DNA of 13,245 bases from Pseudomonadota bacterium (GTDB lineage: Bacteria > Pseudomonadota > Alphaproteobacteria > Reyranellales > Reyranellaceae), in NCBI GenBank assembly GCA_023436825.1, contig JAEZHS010000061.1, positions 1-13,245 on the forward strand, in the 5' to 3' direction. The notes under the pieces were generated by a model that saw only the letters and a list, made by a program, of their open reading frames with translations, had not been told where the DNA came from and did not search any database. Positions 1 through 6,674 of this stretch are shown here, piece after piece; the first letter of the stretch is position 1; every line of letters begins with the position of its first letter. A program made the translations under genes and the position numbers.

Positions 1-50
1 ACGGCGTGCGCGAGCCGCAGAACCGCCGCGTCGAGATCGTCATCCAGTAG
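1..50 (+). CDS. OmpA-family outer-membrane protein, C-terminal end only
   Basis: Only the last 15 codons and the TAG stop (48-50) lie in the window; the first complete codon begins at position 3. The tail reads GVREPQNRRVEIVIQ. This matches the end of the OmpA/Pal/MotB peptidoglycan-binding domain, where an NRRVEI strand closes the fold. Proteins of this family anchor the outer membrane to peptidoglycan from the periplasmic side. The gene is followed by an intrinsic terminator, so it is probably a separate transcription unit from the capsule operon. The rest of the protein is off the left edge, so signal peptide, barrel or lipoprotein type cannot be judged. Confidence 0.8.
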   Translation, partial: GVREPQNRRVEIVIQ

Positions 51-74
51 CGACCACATCTCGTCGAATGACAG

Positions 75-105
75 GGGCGGCCAACATGGCCGCCCTTCGT
101 TTTTT
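75..105 (+). terminator. Rho-independent terminator after the OmpA-family gene
   Basis: A perfect 8-bp GC-only stem (75-82 with 88-95) closes a 5-nt loop AACAT. It is followed by TTCG and an unbroken run of six T (100-105). It begins 24 nt after the OmpA stop codon, so it most likely ends that transcript. Confidence 0.88.
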
Positions 106-247
106 GTGGAGGAGGAAGGACCAGAAGGTTCAGGCGCTGGCGCAGGCGATGCTCAAGGCGGAGAGGGCCGGCCCCATATGGTGCGACTCTTCCCCGATGC
201 GGCAAGCGAACAGCGTCTGGTTCGCCGTCGAGACCCACGAGAACTGA
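86..247 (+). CDS. Possible small hypothetical protein (53 aa)
   Basis: A short frame opens with ATG at 86 and ends at TGA 245-247. The product begins MAALRFLWRRKDQKVQALAQ and ends FAVETHEN. It resembles no family I know. The main support is compositional: from about codon 11 to the stop nearly all third positions are G or C, much stronger than in the overlapping GTG frame at 106-303. An AGGGG (73-77) lies 8 nt before the ATG. Against it, the start codon lies inside the terminator hairpin, so readthrough from upstream would have to pass the terminator and no separate promoter is evident. It could be a real small gene, or a remnant of a decayed gene whose true start is lost. Confidence 0.3.
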   Translation: MAALRFLWRRKDQKVQALAQAMLKAERAGPIWCDSSPMRQANSVWFAVETHEN

Positions 248-305
248 GGCCGTTGCTATCTCGAATGGACCACCTCAAGACGCATAGTAAGCTTGGCTTC
301 TGATT

Positions 306-372
306 CGCCGCCTGACGGCGGCGGGCGCGGACGGCGCTGCGCGACACAGGGGGCTCCGCGCCGCCCGCGCCC
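306..372. repeat. GC-rich nested inverted repeats of unknown role
   Basis: A perfect 7-bp stem CGCCGCC/GGCGGCG (306-312 with 317-323, loop TGAC) is followed by an 8-bp stem GGGCGCGG/CCGCGCCC (323-330 with 365-372). The second stem encloses an inner 5-bp stem GGCGC/GCGCC (333-337 with 358-362). The first two stems share position 323, so they cannot both be complete. The next T-run (388-392) is 15 nt further on, so this is not a standard terminator. It may be a REP-like element, a leftover of a decayed gene, or simply GC-rich sequence. Confidence 0.4.
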
Positions 373-472
373 ACGATCTACATTGCCTTTTTGCTGAACT
401 TAACGCCCATACCTCTTTGCCAGGGCGGATTGCACTGATCCGACGTCCGGCAACCTGTAACAGCAATTGGCT

Positions 473-501
473 TTGACACCCCATTTCCGGCCCCGTACAA
501 G
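473..501 (+). promoter_or_regulatory. Sigma70-like promoter of the capsule operon
   Basis: A perfect -35 hexamer TTGACA (473-478) is separated by exactly 17 nt from TACAAG (496-501), a 4-of-6 match to TATAAT. Transcription would start near 508, about 50 nt before the dehydrogenase ATG at 561. The position, just ahead of the first gene of a closely packed operon, supports the call. No repressor site was recognised. Confidence 0.55.
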
Positions 502-508
502 CGGCTTT

Positions 509-525
509 GCCGGGTGGGGCCCGGC
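509..525 (+). promoter_or_regulatory. Stem-loop at the predicted 5' end of the operon mRNA
   Basis: GCCGGG (509-514) and CCCGGC (520-525) form a perfect 6-bp stem around the loop TGGGG. If transcription starts near 508, this hairpin sits at the extreme 5' end of the mRNA, where such structures can slow decay. No T-run follows, so it is not a terminator. Confidence 0.35.
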
Positions 526-560
526 TTTCCATATGCGTCGAGTCAAAAAAGGGGCAGGGT

Positions 561-1943
561 ATGCACGACGAGGTGGGGGCTCTCGCGCGCGACCAACATC
601 ATGGGACGGTACCGGAGCCGGTGGCTTCGATCGTCGGCCGTTTCCGCGCTCATCAGGCAACCATCGGCATCATGGGGCTAGGCTATGTCGGCCTGCCGCT
701 CGCCTGTACCATCGCGAGAAAAGGCTTCTCGGTGCTGGGCTTCGACATCGACGTCAGCAAGGTCGATCAGATCAATGCCGGTACCTCCTATATCGGCCAT
801 ATCAGCAGCGATGAAATCGTTGAGATGCGTAAGACCGGCCGCTTCGCGGCGACCGGCGATTTTTCGCGCTTAGGCGAAGTCGACGCCATCATTCTTTGCG
901 TGCCGACACCCTTGACTAGGCATCGTGAGCCTGATCTGACGTACGTGACCCAGACGACCGAATCGATTGCGCCGCACCTCAGGCGCGGCCATCTGGTCGT
1001 TCTCGAATCGACGACTTATCCCGGCACCACGCGCGACGTGCTGCGCCCGATCCTGGAGCGCGGCGGTCTGCGTTCGGGACGCGATTTCTTTCTGGCCTAC
1101 TCGCCGGAGCGAGAAGACCCGGGCAACCCCCAGTTCTCGACGGCCGCGATTCCGAAGGTTGTCGGCGGGGAGGGCCCGGAGGCGCTGCAGCTCGCCTGTG
1201 CGCTGTACGACGAGGTGGTTGCGCGCACCGTGCCGGTGACGTCACTGGAAGCGGCTGAAGCGGTGAAGCTGACCGAGAACATCTTCCGCTCGGTCAACAT
1301 CGCCCTCGCGAACGAGCTCAAGACGGTATACGAGGCGATGGGCATCGACGTCTGGGAAGTCATCGAGGCGGCCAAGAGCAAGCCGTTCGGCTACATGCCG
1401 TTCTATCCCGGCCCGGGTCTGGGCGGGCACTGCATCCCGATCGACCCCTTCTATCTCACCTGGAAGGCGCGCGAGTACGGCGTCGTCACCCGCTTCTTCG
1501 AGCTGGCGGGCGAGATCAACACCGCCATGCCGCAGCGTGTGGTGGACCGCACGATCGAGGCCCTCAACGAGCGGCAGCGCAAGGCGTCCAAGGGCGCGCG
1601 CGTGCTGGTCGTCGGCATCGCCTACAAGAAGAACGTCGACGACACCCGCGAGAGCCCGGCCTTCAAGATCATCGAGTTGCTCGAGAAGCGCGGCGCGGAA
1701 GTCTCGTTCTACGATCCGATCGTCGCCGAGATCATGCCGAGCCGCGAGCATCCGGAGTTCGCCGGCCGGCGCTCGGTCGAGTTCACCGAGGCGGCGATCT
1801 CCGCCTTCGATGCCGTGGTCATCTGCACCGATCACGATTCCATCGACTACCGCCGCCTGGTTGACTGGTCGCGCCTGGTCGTCGATACCCGAAACGCCTG
1901 CGTCCGCCACGAAATCGCTGCCGAGCACGTCGTCAAGGCGTGA
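561..1943 (+). CDS. wbpA: Nucleotide-sugar 6-dehydrogenase, WbpA type (UDP-N-acetylglucosamine dehydrogenase)
   Basis: This NAD-dependent enzyme of the UDP-glucose/GDP-mannose dehydrogenase family oxidises C6 of a UDP-sugar twice, giving a UDP-uronic acid in the cytoplasm. The 460-residue protein has the full family layout: NAD-binding GLGYVG (39-44), [14 protein letters not shown], SPERxDPGNP, active-site Lys236 in [11 protein letters not shown], and catalytic Cys291 in [16 protein letters not shown], then a C-terminal nucleotide-binding half with DDTRESPA. The [15 protein letters not shown] stretch and the spacing of motifs resemble WbpA-type UDP-GlcNAc dehydrogenases more than plain UDP-glucose dehydrogenases, but substrate choice is inference. 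ATG 561 is chosen because AAGGGG lies 6 nt upstream and the conserved fold begins about residue 34; an in-frame TTG at 507 would fall before the predicted transcription start. It is the first gene of the forward operon. Confidence 0.92.
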   Translation: MHDEVGALARDQHHGTVPEPVASIVGRFRAHQATIGIMGLGYVGLPLACTIARKGFSVLGFDIDVSKVDQINAGTSYIGHISSDEIVEMRKTGRFAATGDFSRLGEVDAIILCVPTPLTRHREPDLTYVTQTTESIAPHLRRGHLVVLESTTYPGTTRDVLRPILERGGLRSGRDFFLAYSPEREDPGNPQFSTAAIPKVVGGEGPEALQLACALYDEVVARTVPVTSLEAAEAVKLTENIFRSVNIALANELKTVYEAMGIDVWEVIEAAKSKPFGYMPFYPGPGLGGHCIPIDPFYLTWKAREYGVVTRFFELAGEINTAMPQRVVDRTIEALNERQRKASKGARVLVVGIAYKKNVDDTRESPAFKIIELLEKRGAEVSFYDPIVAEIMPSREHPEFAGRRSVEFTEAAISAFDAVVICTDHDSIDYRRLVDWSRLVVDTRNACVRHEIAAEHVVKA

Positions 1944-1995
1944 CCGACGGGACCGTGCGGGTGTTCGAATACCGGCCGAGCAAAGTGGATTGGCG

Positions 1996-3000
1996 ATGCG
2001 CTATTTGATCACGGGAACTGCCGGGTTCGTCGGTTTTCATCTCGCCAACCGGCTGCTGCGAGGGGGAAACGAAGTACTCGGTATCGATGGCATGACGCCG
2101 TACTACGACGTCAAGCTGAAGGAAAACCGCCACTTTCAACTCGAAAAGCTCGGCTCGTTTCGCCCCCACATCTGCATGCTGGAGGATGCCGACCGGCTGC
2201 TGGACGCTGCGCGGGACTTCAAGCCCGAGATGGTGGTCCACCTCGCGGCGCAGGCGGGCGTCCGCTACAGCCTCGAGCATCCCCGGGCCTATATCGATTC
2301 GAACGTCATCGGCACCTTCAATGTCATCGAGCTTTGCCGCGAGCTCAAGCCGTGCCATCTCGTGATTGCCTCGACGAGCTCCGTCTACGGAGCGAGCACG
2401 GATTTCCCGCTCGCCGAGACGGCGCGAGCCGACCATCCGCTGACGATCTATTCCGCCTCGAAGAAGTCGGCCGAGGCCATCGCGCACTGCTACGCCCACC
2501 TGTGGGATATTCCCACGACGGTGTTTCGCTTCTTCAGCGCCTATGGTCCGTGGGGACGTCCGGACATGGCGTTGTTCAAGTTCGTGGAGAACATGCTCGC
2601 CGGGCGTCCCATCGACGTCTACAACCACGGCAAGATGGAGCGCGACTTCACCTACATCGACGACCTGGTGGAATCGATCGTTCGGCTGTGCGCCCGGCCG
2701 CCTGTGCGCGGCGAGAAGCGACTGGTGGCAACCGATTCGACCAGTGCCGTCGGGCCATACCGCATCGTCAATATCGGTGGCGGCAATCCGGTGAGCCTGC
2801 TGACCTTCATCGAGGAGATCGAGCGTGCGCTGGGCCGTAAGGCCGAGCGTAACTACATGGGCATGCAGACGGGCGATGTCGTGCGCACGGAGGCCTCGAC
2901 GGAACTTCTGGAGGCTCTGATCGGTTTCCGGCCGGCCACCCCGGTGTCAGTTGGCGTCGCCGAGTTCGTGCGTTGGTATCGCGAGTACTACCGAGTCTAG
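1996..3000 (+). CDS. NAD-dependent 4-epimerase, UDP-glucuronate epimerase type
   Basis: A 334-residue extended short-chain dehydrogenase/reductase that would invert C4 of a UDP-sugar. The N-terminal Rossmann motif TGTAGFVG is at residues 6-13. The catalytic triad is visible as Ser128 within STSSVYG (126-132), Tyr152 and Lys156 (YSASK). The [11 protein letters not shown] stretch after the second strand is typical of UDP-glucuronate 4-epimerases (CapI/LpsL type), and [11 protein letters not shown] is the usual late family motif. Coming 52 nt after a uronic-acid-forming dehydrogenase, it probably acts on that product, giving UDP-galacturonate or UDP-GalNAcA. Start ATG 1996 is chosen because the glycine motif begins at residue 6; the same frame is open far upstream within the dehydrogenase gene but that part is an out-of-frame shadow. 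The ribosome binding site is weak (AGTGG). Confidence 0.9.
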   Translation: MRYLITGTAGFVGFHLANRLLRGGNEVLGIDGMTPYYDVKLKENRHFQLEKLGSFRPHICMLEDADRLLDAARDFKPEMVVHLAAQAGVRYSLEHPRAYIDSNVIGTFNVIELCRELKPCHLVIASTSSVYGASTDFPLAETARADHPLTIYSASKKSAEAIAHCYAHLWDIPTTVFRFFSAYGPWGRPDMALFKFVENMLAGRPIDVYNHGKMERDFTYIDDLVESIVRLCARPPVRGEKRLVATDSTSAVGPYRIVNIGGGNPVSLLTFIEEIERALGRKAERNYMGMQTGDVVRTEASTELLEALIGFRPATPVSVGVAEFVRWYREYYRV

Positions 3001-3041
3001 GTGCGGTGGCCGCCATGGCACCGGAATGCGGCCGGAGATAG

Positions 3042-5174
3042 ATGCTCCCCCTCCCCATGTCCAACTTCGCCGCGTCGCGGCGATGGCGGAGGGCCGAATT
3101 GCCTGGATCGCTCCGTGATGACGCGGCTCTCGATCCCATTCGCGCCTCCATCGAGCGCGGCATTGCCGCGGGCAGGGGGAGATACCGCCCGTCACGAGCG
3201 GTGCGCTTGCGTGCCCGGGCAATCCGCGAACAGGCGCGGGTCTCGATGGATCCGAAGGACGCTGTTTGCGAGCTTCTCCGCTTTGTGAACCACTACCCCA
3301 ACGTCGAGGAATTCCAGATCATCGTGGCGCAGCTGCTGGCAGAGATGGACGACGAGCGGTCGCTTAGCGCCTGGCTCGGTGTCAGCGTCCGGTTTCCAGC
3401 CTCGATGCATGCTTTCGACAAGCTCATCAAGCAAATACAGCGCTTCAAGGGCACCGTGGCCGCTCGTGCGGTCGTCCAGGCCCGCTTTCCGCGCCTGCCC
3501 AGGCAGTTCGACCAGTTGCTCGTCTATGCCGAAGCCTGCGAAGCCGCTGGTGAATCGGATCATGCCAAGGCGGCCTTCGCTCGACTGTCAGATATCTTCG
3601 CGAGGCGTCGCGACTCCTGGCTACTTGCCTCAGCATGGCTGGAAGAGGAATTCGGTGCCCACCGCAGCGCTGTGATTCTGCTTCGCCGGCTCGCGGCGGG
3701 CTCCGGCCTTGGTCCCCCGTTGATCGGCGAAGACAAGCAGGTCCACTCCGTCATCGGTGACATCGCTCGCAATGGACCGTCTTCCGTTGACGGCACTTCC
3801 GTGGCCTCAGTCAAAGTGCTGGACGCGCTGTTCGACCGGGTACTGGAGCAGCGCCGGGCCAGGCCGCCATTGCCCGCTCGCAGGGCGGGTCCGCTCGTGC
3901 TGCTCACCGGATCGCTCGGGGCAGGCGGCGCGGAACGCCAACTGGTGACGACCGCCATAGGTTTGAAGACCATGACCAGGGAGCGGCGAACGCTGGCTGA
4001 TGGTCTGGCGCTGGATACAGTAGATGTGGTCGCGAGGGCGCTGGACGATCGCGAGGACGGCGCGTTCTATCTCGCTGACCTGCGACAGGCCGGGGTGCCT
4101 GTGCAGTCCTATCGCGAGTGGCGGGATTTTGCCGGCGATCTTGCGACATCGGCGGTACGTCCCGCGCTGCGCGCTCTTGGTTTCCTGCCATGGTCCACGG
4201 CCGAGGCGGTGATAAAGCTGACCGACCGGCTGCGCGCCATGAGGCCGGAGATGGTCCATATTTGGCAGGATGGGCTGGTCTATGCGACGGGTCTCGCCGC
4301 GCTCCTGGCCGGCGTTCCCCGTATCGTGCTCAGTGGCCGATCGACGCCGCCGCCCGATCGGCGAGAACGCTACCTCGTCGAGTACGACGTCATCTACAAA
4401 TCCCTTCTGCAGGCGCCAGGCGTCAGGCTCTCGGTCAATTCCAACTACGCCGCGGCGCGATACGGGAAGTGGTTGGGCATCGATCCCGGGGAGATCGCGG
4501 TCATACCGAACGGCGTGGCCCCTCTGGCAACCGAGGGCGACGCCGACTCCGAACAAGCCTTCCGGGCCTTCATGGAGCGCACCTCCCCGGGTACTCTGAC
4601 GCTCGGTGCGGTGATGCGCCTTGACGAGGTCAAGCGGCCGCTATTGTGGATCGACGCGGCTGCCGCGGTCGCCGCCAGGGTTCCGGGCGCGCGTTTCATC
4701 CTCGTCGGCGGCGGCCCCTTCCGAAAGCGCGTGGAGAAGCGCGCAAAGGCGTTGGGCATCGCGGCCAGATGCCTCTTTGTCGGCAGGTCCGCTTTCGTTG
4801 GATACTGGCTTTCGAAGATGGATGCCCTGATGCTTCTGTCCGAGCACGAAGGCCTGCCCAATGCCCTGATCGAGGCGCAATTGGCGGGCGTGCCCGTGGT
4901 CGCTACTGCCGCAGGCGGTACGCCAGAGGCGGTGAAGGCGGGCACGACCGGGATGCTTGCCGCGGTGCACGCCTCGCCGGCAGAGGTGGCGGATGTCGTC
5001 GTCAGCCTGGCCGCGCAGCCGGAGCGTTTGAAGCGCATGGGTCGCGAGGCTAGCGCCTGGGCTAGGGAAGCCTTTCCGGTAGAACGGATGTTGTCGAATA
5101 CGCTGAAGGTCTACGCTGCCACGGAATCCGAGCGAGCTTGCCGGGGAGGTGGCGTTTGGATGAGGCAGTCGTGA
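3042..5174 (+). CDS. GT4-family glycosyltransferase with a long helical N-terminal extension
   Basis: A 710-residue cytoplasmic protein with no membrane segment seen. Residues 1 to about 280 are Arg/Ala/Leu-rich and helical, with pairs of amphipathic helices suggestive of a TPR-like solenoid (for example around residues 85-225). The GT-B catalytic part starts near 285 with GSLGAGGAERQL (about 290-301), the N-terminal loop common in GT4 enzymes. The C-terminal domain begins near 520, includes FILVGGGP, and has the donor-binding EX7E motif at Glu603 and Glu611 (EGLPNALIE), then GVPVVATAAGG. GT4 enzymes are retaining transferases using nucleotide sugars; donor and acceptor cannot be read here. 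GGAG (3034-3037) lies 4 nt before ATG 3042; ATG 3057 is a weaker alternative. The stop overlaps the kpsM start (TGATG), so the two are probably translationally coupled. A typical GT4 enzyme is about 350-400 residues, so the extension is substantial. Confidence 0.87.
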   Translation: MLPLPMSNFAASRRWRRAELPGSLRDDAALDPIRASIERGIAAGRGRYRPSRAVRLRARAIREQARVSMDPKDAVCELLRFVNHYPNVEEFQIIVAQLLAEMDDERSLSAWLGVSVRFPASMHAFDKLIKQIQRFKGTVAARAVVQARFPRLPRQFDQLLVYAEACEAAGESDHAKAAFARLSDIFARRRDSWLLASAWLEEEFGAHRSAVILLRRLAAGSGLGPPLIGEDKQVHSVIGDIARNGPSSVDGTSVASVKVLDALFDRVLEQRRARPPLPARRAGPLVLLTGSLGAGGAERQLVTTAIGLKTMTRERRTLADGLALDTVDVVARALDDREDGAFYLADLRQAGVPVQSYREWRDFAGDLATSAVRPALRALGFLPWSTAEAVIKLTDRLRAMRPEMVHIWQDGLVYATGLAALLAGVPRIVLSGRSTPPPDRRERYLVEYDVIYKSLLQAPGVRLSVNSNYAAARYGKWLGIDPGEIAVIPNGVAPLATEGDADSEQAFRAFMERTSPGTLTLGAVMRLDEVKRPLLWIDAAAAVAARVPGARFILVGGGPFRKRVEKRAKALGIAARCLFVGRSAFVGYWLSKMDALMLLSEHEGLPNALIEAQLAGVPVVATAAGGTPEAVKAGTTGMLAAVHASPAEVADVVVSLAAQPERLKRMGREASAWAREAFPVERMLSNTLKVYAATESERACRGGGVWMRQS

Positions 5175-5992
5175 TGGCCGACATCAGCGCTTCCTCGACA
5201 TGGCATCTTTGGGCCGAAGTCGTGCGCTCCCAGGTGCGGGTTGTCGGTGCCCTGGTCAGGCGCGAGATGCGCGCCCACTTCGGCGAGTCCCGCATCGGTT
5301 ATCTCTGGGCGATCATCGAGCCGATCCTGCACCTTGCCAGCTTCGTCGTGATCCTGATCATGCTGCTAAGGCGGCATGCCCCGATGGGGAACAATTCAAC
5401 GTTATTTGTGATGACGGCAGTGTTGCCGTACTTCCTCTACGCCAAGCTCGCCAACTATGTTGGTGGTTCCGTCGAGGCCAACAGGGCCCTGTTCAATCTG
5501 CCGCCGGTCAAACCGCTCGACGTTGTGCTTGCCCGGACGATCCTCGAGACCGCGACGTATCTTGTTGTGGGCTTCCTTCTGGTGGTCGCCCTCGTGCTGG
5601 GGGGCGTCAGCGAGGCGGTGCCGGCCCATCCGCTGCAGCTTGCGGCAGCGATCTCCGTGGTGGTGATGTTCGGAATGGGCTTCGGCATGATCAACGTTGT
5701 CATTCGCGTCTTCATTGCGAATTGGCTGACTGTTTTCTCGTTGATCACTAGTCCCCTCTATCTGTTGTCCGGCATCTGGTGGCTACCCGAGCAGGTGCCG
5801 CAACCTTTCCGCGACTATCTCCTGTACAATCCGCTCATGCACTTCGTGATGTGGGCCCGGGTAGGATTTTATCGTGACTACAATCCAGAATATCTGGACC
5901 GTCCATACGCGGTCGCATGGGCGCTGGGCGCGTTTGTTGTGGGCCTCGCTCTTCTGCGCCTCGGCCGTCGGAAAGTCCTGGAGCCGACGTGA
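5174..5992 (+). CDS. kpsM: Capsule polysaccharide ABC transporter, permease subunit KpsM
   Basis: The inner-membrane permease of the ABC-2 type exporter that moves the finished polysaccharide out of the cytoplasm with KpsT. The 272-residue protein has a short cytoplasmic N-terminus with the family sequence REMRAHFGESRIGYLWAIIEP-like region (residues 30-50). About six hydrophobic segments follow, roughly at 42-65, 75-95, 124-146, 153-178, 183-203 and 247-264. The YLLSGIWWLPE stretch before the last part and the YNPLMHFV motif are typical of this family. ATG 5174 overlaps the preceding TGA by one base, with GAGG 8 nt upstream; a TTG at 5138 in the same frame is less likely. Length is close to known KpsM/BexB/CtrC proteins (about 260 residues). 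Confidence 0.92.
   Translation: MADISASSTWHLWAEVVRSQVRVVGALVRREMRAHFGESRIGYLWAIIEPILHLASFVVILIMLLRRHAPMGNNSTLFVMTAVLPYFLYAKLANYVGGSVEANRALFNLPPVKPLDVVLARTILETATYLVVGFLLVVALVLGGVSEAVPAHPLQLAAAISVVVMFGMGFGMINVVIRVFIANWLTVFSLITSPLYLLSGIWWLPEQVPQPFRDYLLYNPLMHFVMWARVGFYRDYNPEYLDRPYAVAWALGAFVVGLALLRLGRRKVLEPT
5980..5983 (+). promoter_or_regulatory. Ribosome binding site that fixes the kpsT GTG start
   Basis: GGAG lies inside the last codons of kpsM, 5 nt before GTG 5989. This spacing, and the fact that the ATPase homology begins at once (VIIFEDVRKSY), supports the GTG rather than the in-frame ATG at 5917. Confidence 0.6.
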
Positions 5993-6660
5993 TCATCTTC
6001 GAGGATGTCCGTAAGAGTTATCCGACGCGCCACGGGCGCAAGGTCATAATCGATGGCCTTAACCTGGTGCTCGACACGAGTAAGAACATCGGCATCCTTG
6101 GCCTGAACGGATCAGGCAAGTCGACGATGCTACGCCTCATTGGCGGGGTTGAGCTGCCGGAGCGGGGCCGTATCCGGCGTACGTCGACCATCTCCTTCCC
6201 CCTTGGTTACAGCGGATGCTTCGCGGGCAACATGAGCGGCCGGGAGAACGCGGCCTTCGTAGCCCGCGTCTATGGCTACAACGTCAAGGAAGTCGTAGCG
6301 TTCGTCGAGGCCTTTGCCGAGCTTGGCGAGTACTACGACGAGCCGGTCAAATTCTACTCCAGCGGCATGGGCGCACGTTTGGCCTTCGGCGTAAGTATCG
6401 CCCTGGAATTCGACGTCTATCTCATTGACGAAGGCTTCAGTGCGGGGGACGCCCGGTTCGCTGCCCGTGCGGAGGCGGCCTTCAAGGAGCGTCTCAAGCG
6501 CAGTCGGCTGATTATCGTCTCGCACACTACCGAGACCCTTTTGACCTACTGCGACGTCGGTGCCACGCTTCATGCGGGGAAATTGACGTACTACGACAAT
6601 ATCAAAGAAGCGGTCGCATGCTACAATGAAATCGTCAAAGACCCGTCGAGCGGACACTGA
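5989..6660 (+). CDS. kpsT: Capsule polysaccharide ABC transporter, ATP-binding subunit KpsT
   Basis: The ATPase that powers polysaccharide export through KpsM. The 223-residue protein shows Walker A GLNGSGKST (38-46), an ABC signature in the reduced form SSGMG (124-128) that KpsT-type ATPases have, Walker B VYLIDE (143-148) and the switch His179 in SHT. The FPLGYSGCFAGNMSGREN region between Walker A and the signature is also typical of KpsT/CtrD/BexA. Its length is that of KpsT, without the C-terminal carbohydrate-binding domain found in the longer Wzt proteins; this argues for a capsule-type rather than O-antigen-type exporter. The GTG start overlaps the kpsM stop by 4 nt (GTGA). Confidence 0.93.
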   Translation: MIIFEDVRKSYPTRHGRKVIIDGLNLVLDTSKNIGILGLNGSGKSTMLRLIGGVELPERGRIRRTSTISFPLGYSGCFAGNMSGRENAAFVARVYGYNVKEVVAFVEAFAELGEYYDEPVKFYSSGMGARLAFGVSIALEFDVYLIDEGFSAGDARFAARAEAAFKERLKRSRLIIVSHTTETLLTYCDVGATLHAGKLTYYDNIKEAVACYNEIVKDPSSGH

Positions 6661-6674
6661 CAGGGCGATGCTGG

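Larger units (their letters stand above)
248..560. other. Intergenic leader region upstream of the capsule operon
   Basis: About 310 nt with no convincing coding frame on either strand. It holds, in order, a GC-rich segment with nested inverted repeats (306-372), a more AT-rich stretch (about 373-480) unlike the coding DNA around it, a sigma70-like promoter (473-501) and a stem-loop (509-525). The ribosome binding site of the dehydrogenase gene follows at about 549-554. Confidence 0.6.

Noticed and set aside
106..303. 65-codon GTG frame after the terminator
   Set aside because: Third-position G/C is poor, the product is Gly/Glu/Arg-rich without family resemblance, and the overlapping frame 86-247 fits coding statistics better.
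365..392. Second intrinsic terminator formed by the GC-rich stem and the TTTTT at 388-392
   Set aside because: The T-run starts 15 nt after the stem, too far for a standard rho-independent terminator.
430..461. Alternative promoter TTGCAC with TGTAAC
   Set aside because: The spacing is 20 nt and both hexamers are weaker than TTGACA-17-TACAAG just downstream.
1537..1995. N-terminal extension of the epimerase frame back into the dehydrogenase gene
   Set aside because: This part is Ser/Arg-rich out-of-frame translation of the dehydrogenase; the Rossmann motif begins right after ATG 1996.
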